From Ramlibacter alkalitolerans (GTDB lineage Bacteria > Pseudomonadota > Gammaproteobacteria > Burkholderiales > Burkholderiaceae_C): 64,000 nucleotides of DNA. Both the position numbers and the translations under genes were made by a program. This document shows positions 17,392-26,172 of the stretch, one piece after another (the stretch's first letter is position 1; the number at the start of each line of letters is the position of its first letter). The DNA lies in NCBI RefSeq assembly GCF_016722765.1, contig NZ_JAEQND010000001.1:372001-436000 (forward strand), given 5' to 3'. A model generated the notes under the pieces. The model worked only from the letters and a program-made list of their open reading frames with translations. It was not told where the DNA came from and searched no databases.

Positions 17392-18519
17392 TCAGCGCGG
17401 GTACAGCATGCGGATGCGGCGCAGCCAGCGCTGCATGCGAAAACGCACGATGCTGTGGTACGCCCAGAGATAGCTCACGATGAAAAGCAGCGTGAAGCCC
17501 GCGAGGACGGCGGTGTGGCGCCAGAACAGGATCGCCGGCAGCACCGTCAGCAGGGTGAAGCCCCACAGGTAGGGCGAGGTGCGGTTGTTGCGCATCAGCA
17601 TGCGGCGCGACGCGTCGTCGTGGAACACCTGGCGCACCAGGCGGCGGTAGATCAGCTGGTGGAAATGCAATGCGTCCGCCAGGCTGGGCGACTGCCCGCG
17701 CACCACCTTGCGGTAGATCGAGAAGATCGCTTCCCAGATCGGGTAGATCAGAAGCAGGATCGGGAACCAGGGCGAGACCTCCGGATGACGCTGCACCAGC
17801 TGCACGCCCGAGATGCCCAGCACCAGCCCCCACAGGTAGGCGCCGCCGTCGCCGGCGAAGATCATCCCGTGCGGGTAGTTCCACACCAGGAAGCCCAGGG
17901 TGACGCCGGCCAGCACCGTCACGCTGGCGGCCAGCTGCCGGTCCCCGAGCTGCATCGCGATGTGCACCAGCGCGGCGCAGCAGATCAGGGCCACCGTGCC
18001 GGCCAGCCCGTTGTAGCCGTCGATCAGGTTGAAGGCGTGCGGCAGTCCCGCGAGCGCCAGCACGGCGACGGCCACCTGCAGCCAGTGCGCCTGCGCCCAG
18101 AGGCCATCGAGCACCGGCAGCCCGGTGCGCGGCACCAGCAGTCCGAACAGCAGCACCGCGAGCAAGGCGGCCAGCCCGGTGCTGACGAAGCGCAGGCGCG
18201 CCGGCAGGCGGTGCGTGAGGTCTTCCACCACGCCGGAGGCGCAGCCCGCGAGCGCCACGATCCACCAGGAGCCCGCGAGCCCGCCGTCGAACGGAATGCC
18301 GTGGTCGACGCCGAACAGCGGCTGCGCCAGCGCCAGCCAGGCCCAGCCCATGCTGCAGGCGAGGAACATGGCCGCACCGCCCAGGCGCGGCACGTGGCCG
18401 CTGTGGAAGCGCTGCGGCATCCACTCGCTGTAGCGTCGGCCGTTCTCCTCGCCGAGTCGGATCACCAGGCCGCAGCAGAGCGCTGCCGCGGCGGCGCAGA
18501 GGATGAGGACGAGGGTCAT
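17392..18519 (-). CDS. Undecaprenyl-phosphate glycosyl-1-phosphate transferase (WecA/WbpL/MraY family)
   Basis: A 375-residue polytopic membrane protein with about ten hydrophobic segments. It carries the family blocks HSGHVPRLGGAAMF near residue 40, NLIDGYNGLAG in the middle, and FAGDGGAYLWG with the catalytic Asp. The first acidic motif, usually DD, reads VVEDLTHRL, as in WbpL-like members rather than E. coli WecA. It would transfer a sugar-1-phosphate (often GlcNAc-1-P or FucNAc-1-P) from UDP-sugar to undecaprenyl phosphate, starting the glycan on the cytoplasmic face. It is the last gene of the cluster and overlaps the preceding glycosyltransferase gene by 4 bp. Confidence 0.88.
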   Translation of the reverse strand: MTLVLILCAAAAALCCGLVIRLGEENGRRYSEWMPQRFHSGHVPRLGGAAMFLACSMGWAWLALAQPLFGVDHGIPFDGGLAGSWWIVALAGCASGVVEDLTHRLPARLRFVSTGLAALLAVLLFGLLVPRTGLPVLDGLWAQAHWLQVAVAVLALAGLPHAFNLIDGYNGLAGTVALICCAALVHIAMQLGDRQLAASVTVLAGVTLGFLVWNYPHGMIFAGDGGAYLWGLVLGISGVQLVQRHPEVSPWFPILLLIYPIWEAIFSIYRKVVRGQSPSLADALHFHQLIYRRLVRQVFHDDASRRMLMRNNRTSPYLWGFTLLTVLPAILFWRHTAVLAGFTLLFIVSYLWAYHSIVRFRMQRWLRRIRMLYPR

Positions 18520-19709
18520 GGGGTGGGCGGCGCCAGTTCGCGCCGTTTCTGCGACGGCGGCGGGGCAGGAGATGCGCTGGGCGCAGGCACGTGGTAGACC
18601 TTGAGCGTCGCGGCAATCACGACGTCGTCGGAGAACTCCCGAACGGCGCGTTCGCGCCCCCGCTGCCCGAAGCGACGACGCAGCGCAGCGTCCCGCACCA
18701 GGCGTTCCAGCGCGTTCGCGAGGGCTACGGCGTCCTTGGGTGGCACCAGCAAGCCGTTCTCCTCGTGCGTGACCGTTTCACGGCAGCCGGGGACATCGGT
18801 GGTGACCAGTGGCAGCCCGCAGGCCAGCGCCTCCAGCGAGGACTTCGGCAGTCCTTCGCGGTAGGACGGCAGGCACGCGATGTCGGTGTCCTGCCAGACG
18901 CGCAGGATGTCCTGCTGGTGGCCGAGCCACTCGATGAGGCCTTCGCGCATCCATTCCCGCAGCACGGCCTCCGGCACGCACGAAGGATTCACCGCATCGA
19001 GCCCGCCCACCAGCCGGAAGTGCGCCGGCACGCCGCGCGCGCGCAGCAGGCGCGCAGCCTCGACGAATTCGGCCACGCCCTTGTCGTACAGCATGCGCGC
19101 CACCAGGGACACCACGGGCGTGCGTGGCTTCGGCGGCACCGGCCGGAAGTGGCGCACATCGACGCCTGCGCCGCGGATCAGCACCGCCCGCTCGGGGTCC
19201 ACCGCGCCGGTGGCCACGAAATGGCGCAGGTCGTCGGGGTTTTCGAACACCGCCATGCCGTCTCCGACCTGGAGTGTGAAACGCAGCACCGCCTTCACCA
19301 GCGGACGCAGCAGGCGTGCCTTGAGCTGGTTCGACGTGAACACCCAGCCCATGCCCACCAGCGCGTTGACGACGTGCATGGGCGGCAGCGTGTGCGCCAG
19401 GAACCCGCCGTACAGCACCGGCTTCATCGCGATCTGGTGCACGATGTCCGGCTTCTCGCGCTTGTAGATGGCGCGGATGCGGGCCAGCGAGGCGAGCTCC
19501 TCGAGCCAGTGAAGGCTGCCGCGCGCCATGTTGAGGGGCAGCACGCGGAAACCTTCGGCACGGATGCGCGCGCCGTGCTGGCGGATGTTGGTCACGACCA
19601 CCACCTCCAGCCCGGCGTCGCGCGCAGCGCGGGCCCGCGGCAGGAAATGCGAATAGAAGAAGGCGTCCTCGACGACGAGGAACAGCAGCTTGCGAGGGGG
19701 CCGGTTCAT
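18516..19709 (-). CDS. Glycosyltransferase family 4 (GT-B)
   Basis: A 397-residue cytosolic retaining glycosyltransferase. The N-terminal acceptor domain (KLLFLVVEDAFFYSHFLPRA) matches Glyco_trans_4-type proteins related to WbpT/PglA enzymes that add the second sugar to an undecaprenyl-PP-linked residue. The C-terminal donor domain has VSLVARMLYDKGVAEFVEAA, EWLGHQQDI, and the E-x7-E nucleotide-sugar motif in SYREGLPKSSLEALACGLP. The C terminus is a Pro/Ala-rich tail (APSASPAPPPSQKRR) not seen in the fold proper. It overlaps the GT2 gene upstream and the WecA-like gene downstream by 4 bp each, so all are translationally linked. Confidence 0.87.
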   Translation of the reverse strand: MNRPPRKLLFLVVEDAFFYSHFLPRARAARDAGLEVVVVTNIRQHGARIRAEGFRVLPLNMARGSLHWLEELASLARIRAIYKREKPDIVHQIAMKPVLYGGFLAHTLPPMHVVNALVGMGWVFTSNQLKARLLRPLVKAVLRFTLQVGDGMAVFENPDDLRHFVATGAVDPERAVLIRGAGVDVRHFRPVPPKPRTPVVSLVARMLYDKGVAEFVEAARLLRARGVPAHFRLVGGLDAVNPSCVPEAVLREWMREGLIEWLGHQQDILRVWQDTDIACLPSYREGLPKSSLEALACGLPLVTTDVPGCRETVTHEENGLLVPPKDAVALANALERLVRDAALRRRFGQRGRERAVREFSDDVVIAATLKVYHVPAPSASPAPPPSQKRRELAPPTP

Positions 19710-20566
19710 GCGCGTCCCTCCAGGGCCAGGGCGAGTTCCCGCAGCGTCGCCGGATCGAGCTGCGCGTGGTGGGGATGCACACGGTAGCCGGAGCGCCGCC
19801 CCGCCGCGGCGGCGACGTCGCGACCGGACTTCAGGGCGCCGCAGGCCAGCGCCAGCATGACCCCGCTCCACTCCCGCCGCAGCGCGAGCAGCCGCACCTG
19901 CGCCAGCAACTGCGAACGCCGCGCCACCAGCAGCTTGCGCAGGTCCGGCGCGGCCAACCGATACGCCAACAGGACTTCGGGCACGCAGGCATAGCGGCTC
20001 GTGACGCTCGCCCGCACCAGCAGTTCCTGGTCTTCGGCCCGGACCACCTCCGGGATGCGGTACGGATTCCGCATGAACCACTCGCGCCTGCCGAGCCACG
20101 TCGGATGCGGCAGCGGAATGGTGTGCCAGGGGCGGGCGCACAGCGCCTCGTGCGAGGCGGCAAAGGGAAGCAAGCCGAGGACCTCGCCAGCTTGCCGGAA
20201 GACCGCGGCGCGGCAGCCCACGAGGTCCACCTCCGGGTGCGCCGAGAGGTACGTGCTCTGCACTTCGAAGCGCCGCGGCAGGCAGATGTCGTCGGCATCC
20301 ATCCGCGCGATGAGCTCGCCACGCGCGAGCCGCACGCCCTGGTTCAGCCGCGCGGCAAGCCCGATCCGCCGGGCATCCTCGTGCACCTGGATGCGCCCGT
20401 CTCCGAGAGTGCGCGCCATTGCGGGGCCGCCATCATCGGAGCCGTCGTCGAGCACCAGGACCTCGAAGTCACCGAAGGTCTGCCCCAGGAGCGAGAGAAG
20501 TGCATCGCGGAGGTAAGGCATGCCGTTGCGCACCGGCAGCAACACGGAGATGGTCGGCCGGTTCAT
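19706..20566 (-). CDS. Glycosyltransferase family 2
   Basis: A 286-residue GT-A inverting glycosyltransferase: ISVLLPVRNGMPYLRDALLS at the start, VLDDGSDDGG, and the metal-binding DxD region RMDADDICLPRRFE near residue 92. The region PHPTWLGRREWF and the AEDQELLVRA block following it are typical of O-antigen GT2 enzymes. Donor and acceptor cannot be read from the sequence. In this cluster rhamnose is the most abundant predicted donor, so rhamnosyl transfer is plausible. Four-bp overlaps join it to both neighbours. Confidence 0.87.
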   Translation of the reverse strand: MNRPTISVLLPVRNGMPYLRDALLSLLGQTFGDFEVLVLDDGSDDGGPAMARTLGDGRIQVHEDARRIGLAARLNQGVRLARGELIARMDADDICLPRRFEVQSTYLSAHPEVDLVGCRAAVFRQAGEVLGLLPFAASHEALCARPWHTIPLPHPTWLGRREWFMRNPYRIPEVVRAEDQELLVRASVTSRYACVPEVLLAYRLAAPDLRKLLVARRSQLLAQVRLLALRREWSGVMLALACGALKSGRDVAAAAGRRSGYRVHPHHAQLDPATLRELALALEGRA

Positions 20567-21576
20567 CGCTGCCCCCCGAGGTAGCCGAGGGACCTCGCGA
20601 TGCGCTTGAGTGGTTGCCGGATGGCCGCGGGCACATGCGGGTAGAGGCGGTAGAACGCCTTCAGGGCCAGCTGCTTGGGCGGATGGGCGCGCACGCGCGC
20701 AAGCAGCAGGCGCCAGCCGTGAGGGGCACGCCGAAGCATCTCCTCCAGGCAGGTAGGATCGGCCGGCAGCGCGACCCCGTAGCGCACGAAGTCCCCCACC
20801 TGGCGAATCCGGAACCGCCGGAACAGGTGGTGCCAGCCGCGTCGCACCTGCGGCAGCTCGCGTTGCGCCGGAGTGAACTTGGCGAACATCATGAGGGCTT
20901 CGCCAAGCTCCACCCGCGCGTCGTCACGGCACACCTGCGTGACCTGGTGCGACGCATTGGTCGGCGTGCTGATCAGGGCATCGCCCGTGCAGGCGAAGCG
21001 GCCATTGCGCATCAGCAGGCGGTAGTAGTAGTCGACATCCACCAGCCACTTCATGCGGCGGTCATAGTCGATGCCGACCCGCCGCCGGCAGATCGTCGCG
21101 CTCGGCGCACCGATGCAGTTGCCCAGGAACAGCGTAGCGGGGTCCGCACGCAGGTCCGCCAGTTGTTGCGCGCTGGCGGCGTGAACGCGTTGCACGCCCG
21201 AGTCCACGTGCACGACGCGACTGCCGGCAAAAGCGAAATCCGCCTCAGGATCGGCGTCGAGCAGTTCGACGAAGCGCCGCAGCGCATCCGGCCGCGTGAA
21301 GTGGTCGTCGTGGTGCAGGATCTTCACGTACTCGCCCCGCGCAAGCCGGATCGAGGCGTTCCAGTTCTCCGGCGAACCGAGCGCCGGCTCGTTGCGCACA
21401 TAGGTCAGCCGATCTCCGAAATCGAACTCCGACAGCAGCGCACGCACGCTGTCGTCGGGCGAATCGTCGCTGACGATCAGCTCATAGTCCTGGAATTCCT
21501 GTTCGGCGACGCTGCGCAGCGTCTCGCGCAGGTACTCCACCTGGCGGTACGCAGGAATGCAGATCGAGACCTTCAC
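20563..21576 (-). CDS. Glycosyltransferase family 2
   Basis: A 337-residue GT-A enzyme with VSICIPAYRQVEYLRETLRS, VSDDSPDDSV and the DxD region KILHHDDHFTRPDALRRF, where HHDD replaces the common DxD form. The C-terminal 110 residues hold helices and a basic stretch (AIRQPLKRIARSLGYLG) that may sit on the membrane surface. Its substrate is unknown. It is one of four successive GT2 genes of the cluster, linked by 4-bp stop/start overlaps. Confidence 0.86.
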   Translation of the reverse strand: MKVSICIPAYRQVEYLRETLRSVAEQEFQDYELIVSDDSPDDSVRALLSEFDFGDRLTYVRNEPALGSPENWNASIRLARGEYVKILHHDDHFTRPDALRRFVELLDADPEADFAFAGSRVVHVDSGVQRVHAASAQQLADLRADPATLFLGNCIGAPSATICRRRVGIDYDRRMKWLVDVDYYYRLLMRNGRFACTGDALISTPTNASHQVTQVCRDDARVELGEALMMFAKFTPAQRELPQVRRGWHHLFRRFRIRQVGDFVRYGVALPADPTCLEEMLRRAPHGWRLLLARVRAHPPKQLALKAFYRLYPHVPAAIRQPLKRIARSLGYLGGQR

Positions 21577-22502
21577 AGCATGCGCTCCAACACCCGGATG
21601 ACCTTGCGCACTGCGCGCTGCCGCAATCCCGCAGGGGGCGTGACCAGGGCGGGCGCGGGCGCGGCCGGCGTCTCGCCGGCCTGCGCCGGAACCACGCCGA
21701 AGTGCTCACGCGCCCACCACAGCGACGCCAGCAGTTCGGCCTTGCGCTGTTCGACCAGCGACTTGCAGCGGGCCCACGCCTCGCGGTTGCGGCGCTGGCG
21801 CTCCCCTTCTCCCTCGCCGCCCATGAGCGAGAGGTTCGTGTTGCGCGCGCCGGTGCTCACGTGGTACGTGCAGGTGAACTCCTCGACCACGGCCGGCTCA
21901 TGATGGAACGCCAGGCGCAGCAGGAAGTCCCAGTCTTCCGACCGGTCCAGGTCTTCGCAGAAGGGCCGCTCGCGCAAGGCGGGCACGAGGCGCTCCCGGT
22001 CGATCAGCACGCTGTGGATCGGCAGGAAATTCTCGTTCCACAAGGACTGCAGCGAGAAGCGATGGCGCCGGAAGGGACGGCTCTCGCTGACCGTTGCCAG
22101 CGCATCGTCCTCCTTGCGCAGCACCGCCTGGCCATACGCCCAGGCCGACCCCGTGGACTGCATCGCCTGGACCAGCAGGCGCAGGTGCTCCGGTTCCAGC
22201 GAGTCGTCGTCGTCGAGGAAACCGAGATAGCGCCCCCGCCCCGCCGCCCAGCCGATGTTCAGGTTTTCGGCACGGCGGTCGCCGCAGCCGGGATTGCGCA
22301 GCACGCGCACCGGCAGCCGCGCGAATTCGCCGGGCAGCCGCTGCATGTCGTCCCAGTCGGCGCCTTCGGGGCCCTGGTACACCACGACGACTTCCAGTGG
22401 TCGCCAGGTGTTCGCGGCCGCGCTGCCGAGAGCACGCCGGATCTCGCGCGGCCGCCCCCCGACCGTCCGCATCACCAGGGTGACGGGCACACCCGTATCC
22501 AT
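21573..22502 (-). CDS. Glycosyltransferase family 2
   Basis: A 309-residue GT-A protein: VTLVMRTVGGRPREIRRAL, VVVYQGPEGADWDD, and the donor/metal motif GFLDDDDSLEPEHLRLL. The N-terminal part departs from the usual VSVIIPxYN pattern (it reads VMRTVGGRP), resembling GT2 enzymes whose first loop is modified. The ATG at 22502 overlaps the stop of the upstream gene as ATGA; a start 10 codons earlier is open but unlikely. The last 40 residues are Ala/Pro/Val-rich followed by a basic tail (RQRAVRKVIRVLERML). Confidence 0.83.
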   Translation of the reverse strand: MDTGVPVTLVMRTVGGRPREIRRALGSAAANTWRPLEVVVVYQGPEGADWDDMQRLPGEFARLPVRVLRNPGCGDRRAENLNIGWAAGRGRYLGFLDDDDSLEPEHLRLLVQAMQSTGSAWAYGQAVLRKEDDALATVSESRPFRRHRFSLQSLWNENFLPIHSVLIDRERLVPALRERPFCEDLDRSEDWDFLLRLAFHHEPAVVEEFTCTYHVSTGARNTNLSLMGGEGEGERQRRNREAWARCKSLVEQRKAELLASLWWAREHFGVVPAQAGETPAAPAPALVTPPAGLRQRAVRKVIRVLERML

Positions 22503-23590
22503 CAACGCCCCCTCATCATCGACAGCCGCCACAGCAAGGGCTTGAGCCGGCGCTTCAGCCGCGCCCGCAAGCCGGTCGCGCCCGGCGCGGCGGCCGCTGC
22601 CGCCTCGCCGGGCGCAACGTAGCGCGCGCTGGCTTGTGCGGCGGCCAGTGCGCCCAGGTCGGCACCGACCCGCTGCGCCGCTTCGCGGAACTTGCCGCGC
22701 AGGAGTTGGTGCAGCTCGCCGGCATCCCAGTAGGCGGTGCCCGCGTTGGCGTCCTCGAGCCGCCCCAGCCAGTCAGCCAGGGCTGCGAGGTAGTCCGCGC
22801 GCGGCAGCGGTCGCTCCAGGATGACGCTTTCGTGCAGGGCGACGTCCTCCGGCGTCGGGTCGATGCCGGCCTCCTGCAGCATCTGGCGCCGCACGCGCAG
22901 CGAGGCCTCGTACTGCCTCGCCGAAGAATCGGAGCTGACCTGCTGCGGATGAAGCCGGTAGTCGAGGACCACGTCCGGCAGGTTGGCCGCCCGGACCTGC
23001 AGCAGCAGCCGGCTCCACAGGTGGTAGTCCTCGGCATGCTTGAACGCATCGTCGTAACGGAACAGCCCCTGGTCCACCAGTTCGCGGCGGAACATCAGTG
23101 CGGGATGCGCCAGCGGGCAATAGAACAGCATCGCGGGGCGGATGCCCTCGTGCGCCTGCGGGAAACGGAAAACGTTCGGCTGCGGAATGTTGCCGAAGAA
23201 GCGGATCGCGCCGCCGACGATGCCGACGAGCGGATGGGCGCGCAGGAATTCCACCTGGCGGCGAAAGCGCGTCGGTTCGCAGACGTCGTCGGCGTCCATC
23301 CGCGCGATCAGCGGCGCGCGGCACTGGGCGTACGCGCGGTGCAGCGTCGCGATCAGGCCCATGTTGCGCTCGTTGCGCAGCAGCCGCACGCGCGGGTCCT
23401 GCGCCAGAGGTTCGAGCAGGCGCGCGGTCTCGTCGGTCGACCCATCGTCGACCACCAGCAGCTCGAAGTCGTCGAAGTCCTGGGCGAGCACGCTCGCCAG
23501 CGCCTCCTGCACGTAGCGGGCAGCGTTGTAGGTGGGCACCACGACGCTGAGCGCCGGGGTCGATGTTTGCTGCGTCACAGTCGCACCCAT
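22502..23590 (-). CDS. Glycosyltransferase family 2
   Basis: A 362-residue GT-A enzyme with LSVVVPTYNAARYVQEALAS, VVDDGSTDETA and RMDADDVCEPTRFRRQVEF, the canonical nucleotide-binding and DxD motifs. The middle holds HPALMFRRELV and the AEDYHLWSRLL block shared with rhamnosyl- and galactosyl-transferases. The C terminus has a basic helix (LRARLKRRLKPLLWRL) likely to touch the membrane. Two starts are possible: ATG at 23590 and a GTG at 23578 that would give a GTGA 4-bp overlap with the upstream fucosyltransferase, in keeping with the rest of the operon. Confidence 0.87.
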   Translation of the reverse strand: MGATVTQQTSTPALSVVVPTYNAARYVQEALASVLAQDFDDFELLVVDDGSTDETARLLEPLAQDPRVRLLRNERNMGLIATLHRAYAQCRAPLIARMDADDVCEPTRFRRQVEFLRAHPLVGIVGGAIRFFGNIPQPNVFRFPQAHEGIRPAMLFYCPLAHPALMFRRELVDQGLFRYDDAFKHAEDYHLWSRLLLQVRAANLPDVVLDYRLHPQQVSSDSSARQYEASLRVRRQMLQEAGIDPTPEDVALHESVILERPLPRADYLAALADWLGRLEDANAGTAYWDAGELHQLLRGKFREAAQRVGADLGALAAAQASARYVAPGEAAAAAAPGATGLRARLKRRLKPLLWRLSMMRGR

Positions 23591-24435
23591 CGTTCGGGGA
23601 CCAGGTCGCGCGCGTCGGGCGTGCCGGCAGCGAACCAGCGCTGCGGCGCGACCGTGATCGCGCCCGGCCTGGCATCGAGCCACGCACCCCACCAGCTGAA
23701 GGAGCTGTTGGCGATCACGTGGTGGCGGCATGCGCTCATGAGGCGCAGGTCTTCGTAGTTGGTGGCCGCGTCGTTGTTGCGCACCAGGTGCATCTCGCAG
23801 CCGAGGCGCAGGTTGGCCGCCACCCAATCGGGATCGTCGGAGAACACGAACAATACCGGCTCAGTGCCGAGCGCTTGCCGAACGTGCTCCACGGCGCGCC
23901 GGTAGTAGCCCAGGTCGCAGGTGCCGTGCACCGCGTTGGCGGAAGGATTGGTCACGTAGTCGCCGCGGCGCACGTGCAGCGAGACCGAGGGAGTGGCGGC
24001 GATGCGCTCCAGCCAGCGCGCGTTCTCCGCGCTCGGCGCGTGGCGCACGGTGAAGTCCTGGCGGATGGCCTCCGCGCAATGCGCGAAGTACTTCTCGCTC
24101 TGCCAATACCCATCGAGGTACACGCCGTCCGGCAGGGAGGCGATCTCGGGGTCGAAGGTGAACGCGCGCTCGGTCACCAGGCGCAGCGGCGTGCGCATGA
24201 AGGGCCTGAGGAGGCGGTTCAGCCGGCTTTCGTTGACCGCGCCGGGCAGTTGGTCGGCCGGTGCATCGACCAGTTCAGCGCGGAAGCTGTCCAGGCCGAA
24301 GGCGTGCGTCTTGTACTCGGCGAAGGCCCGCCGGTCGATGCGCAACGGCGCCCCGCGGCGCAGGGCCAGGGCCCGGCCGGCGGCGTACTGGAACATCTGG
24401 TTGCCGAGACCGCCGATGAGACGGGAGACGATCAT
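23575..24435 (-). CDS. Glycosyltransferase family 11, alpha-1,2-fucosyltransferase-like
   Basis: A 286-residue GT11 enzyme. It shows the N-terminal GGLGNQMFQYAAGRALA, the GDP-binding motif HVRRGDYV near residue 153 and the C-terminal ANSSFSWWGAWL, the three conserved blocks of prokaryotic alpha-1,2-fucosyltransferases such as WbsJ, WbiQ and FutC. These enzymes transfer L-fucose, or in some O antigens the related colitose, from the GDP-sugar to a hydroxyl at C2 of galactose-like acceptors. GDP-sugar genes (gmd, fcl-like and colD-like) lie 5-7 kb upstream in the same operon, supplying the donor. It overlaps the fusion gene upstream by 4 bp. Confidence 0.92.
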   Translation of the reverse strand: MIVSRLIGGLGNQMFQYAAGRALALRRGAPLRIDRRAFAEYKTHAFGLDSFRAELVDAPADQLPGAVNESRLNRLLRPFMRTPLRLVTERAFTFDPEIASLPDGVYLDGYWQSEKYFAHCAEAIRQDFTVRHAPSAENARWLERIAATPSVSLHVRRGDYVTNPSANAVHGTCDLGYYRRAVEHVRQALGTEPVLFVFSDDPDWVAANLRLGCEMHLVRNNDAATNYEDLRLMSACRHHVIANSSFSWWGAWLDARPGAITVAPQRWFAAGTPDARDLVPERWVRL

Positions 24436-26171
24436 GACGCGGGGTCCTTGCGTTGCCAGTTTTCCCAGATGAAGGGGAAGTAGTAGGTCTGGTCGTGGGT
24501 GGCGCGCAGCCGCTCCTGGATCTTCAGCATCCGCTCGCGCGCGTCCGGAACGAAGTCATGGAACTGGACCTGCAGGTTGCGCACGCGCCCGGCCAGGCCG
24601 CAATCGAGCAGGTGGTCGAGCAATTCATATTCGCCCCCCTCGATGTTCACCTTCATCAGGGCGATTTCGTTCCAGCCGTTCTCCTCGATCACGTGCCGCA
24701 AGCCCTGGACGCGCGCCGGCACGCTCTGCGCCGCTGAAACGAGCGTGGAGGAGGCGTCGCCGTCGACCGAGATGGTGATCGTGCCGTCGGCGGCGCCGAG
24801 CGCAGCCTCGTGCACCTGGACGTTCGGATTGCCCGCGAAGCGCCGGCGGATCGCCTCGGCGAAGTGCGGCACCGGCTCGAACACATGGACCTTGCACAGG
24901 TAGCGGCCGAAGATGTCGCTGGCCCACTGCCCTTCGAAGCCGCCGACGTCCAGCACGACCTCGCCGGGAGCAATGGCGTAGTCCAGGCGCAGCGTGTGGT
25001 CGCCGTTGGCGCGTACCCAGCTGCCATGCGCGACCTGCTTGAGCGTCGGCAACGGGGGGGGCGGCGGGGGTGGTGGGGGCGGTGGCGGAGGACGCGGCGG
25101 CGGTGGCGGTGGGAGGGGGCTCAAACCGTCCGCGAACTCCAGCAGGCCCCAGCCGGAAACGCGCAGCGCGCCCGCGACGAGCCGTCCCACCCCTTTCGGG
25201 CGCTCTTCCGAAAGCGGCGCCGTCGCAACCGGAACCGGCGGCGAAGCTTCCACTGCCGGCGCCGGTTCGGGCACGGCGCCGTCAGGATAGAGACGCAGCA
25301 TCCGGGCGGCCGAAGCGGGTTGCGTGACGAGTTCGCGCACGATCTGCTCCGCGTTGGCGAAGAACTGGAGATGATCGAGATAGTGGCGCCGGGCCCGTCC
25401 GATCGCCGGCAGGCGTGCCTCGTAGTCGCCGGGATCCGCGAGCAGCGCCTCGATGCGTTCGGCGGCGGCACCCGCATCCAGCCCCGGGAGGTCGATCCAG
25501 CCCCCCTCCGGGAGGTACTCGGCGACATTCGTGCAGCCGTGGTACAGCGGAACGCACCACGCGAGCAGTGCGTCGGGCAGCTTCTCCGTCAGCCAGTCGG
25601 CCGAGCGATGGTTCTCCAGCACCACCGCATAGCGGTAGCGGGACAACAGGTCCCAGCTGGAGGAAAAATCGCGCAGCCCCCGGCCCCAGACGTCCACGCG
25701 CGAGCCGAGTCGCGCCTTCAGGCCCAGCGCGAACTGCAGGCGCTCGCGATGGCCCGGCGTGAAGACCTTGTCGGACGTGATCAGGCAGACGTCGGCGCGC
25801 TTGGCCGGTGGCGCAAGCGACAGCAGTTCGTCGTAGCTCTTCTCGACGAACCAGGGATGGCCCTGCTGCCGCCGCACCAGCCCGGGATGGGTGATGTCCT
25901 GGCGGGCGCTCACCACGCGGGCGAACTGCGCCAGGAAACGTTCTTCGTAGCGACCGATGCCATCCGGCTCGCCGCTGATGAAGACCGTGCGCTCCGGCGA
26001 ACAGACCGACTGCTGCGGTGCCGCCATCGATTCGAAGACGATCCAGGCGTCGCAGCGCTCCACCTCGGTGTCCACATGGAAGCGCAGGTCGCCCCACACC
26101 AGCGTGCCGCCGGGGGTCTGGCGCGCCCACGGCCAGTGGGGCGCGCAGGTGGTGATCCTCACGTTCAGCAT
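24432..26171 (-). CDS. Fusion protein: GT10-like glycosyltransferase, polyproline linker, FkbM-type methyltransferase
   Basis: A 579-residue two-domain protein. Residues about 1-290 look like a GT10 fucosyltransferase: the C-terminal GDP-fucose region reads YRYAVVLENHRSADWLTEKL (179-198) then CVPLYHGCTNVAEYLPEGGW, matching the FENS...YVTEKL...VPVV pattern of alpha-1,3/4-fucosyltransferases. Residues 354-373 are an almost unbroken proline run. From about 377 to the end lies an FkbM methyltransferase domain with the SAM motif VVLDVGGFEGQWAS, HVFEPVP and LMKVNIEGGEYELLDHLL. It would transfer a 6-deoxyhexose and O-methylate a sugar, possibly the same residue. The start lies 1 bp after the wzt stop. 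Domain assignment is firm for FkbM, moderate for GT10; the coupling is inference. Confidence 0.85.
   Translation of the reverse strand: MLNVRITTCAPHWPWARQTPGGTLVWGDLRFHVDTEVERCDAWIVFESMAAPQQSVCSPERTVFISGEPDGIGRYEERFLAQFARVVSARQDITHPGLVRRQQGHPWFVEKSYDELLSLAPPAKRADVCLITSDKVFTPGHRERLQFALGLKARLGSRVDVWGRGLRDFSSSWDLLSRYRYAVVLENHRSADWLTEKLPDALLAWCVPLYHGCTNVAEYLPEGGWIDLPGLDAGAAAERIEALLADPGDYEARLPAIGRARRHYLDHLQFFANAEQIVRELVTQPASAARMLRLYPDGAVPEPAPAVEASPPVPVATAPLSEERPKGVGRLVAGALRVSGWGLLEFADGLSPLPPPPPPRPPPPPPPPPPPPPLPTLKQVAHGSWVRANGDHTLRLDYAIAPGEVVLDVGGFEGQWASDIFGRYLCKVHVFEPVPHFAEAIRRRFAGNPNVQVHEAALGAADGTITISVDGDASSTLVSAAQSVPARVQGLRHVIEENGWNEIALMKVNIEGGEYELLDHLLDCGLAGRVRNLQVQFHDFVPDARERMLKIQERLRATHDQTYYFPFIWENWQRKDPAS
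25053..25112 (-). repeat. Proline-codon tract (polyPro linker of the GT10/FkbM fusion)
   Basis: Sixty bases encoding 20 residues, 19 Pro and one Arg. On the + strand it is almost pure G with runs of 8 and 5 (25054-25061, 25066-25070). Codons CCG, CCC, CCA are mixed, so it is not a simple unit repeat, but the 8-base G run is a likely slippage point and the tract could form G-quadruplex DNA. Confidence 0.85.
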
Positions 26172-26172
26172 C

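Noticed and set aside
24994-25290. Gly-rich + strand frame opposite the polyproline tract
   Set aside because: It is simply the complement of proline codons and has no independent support.
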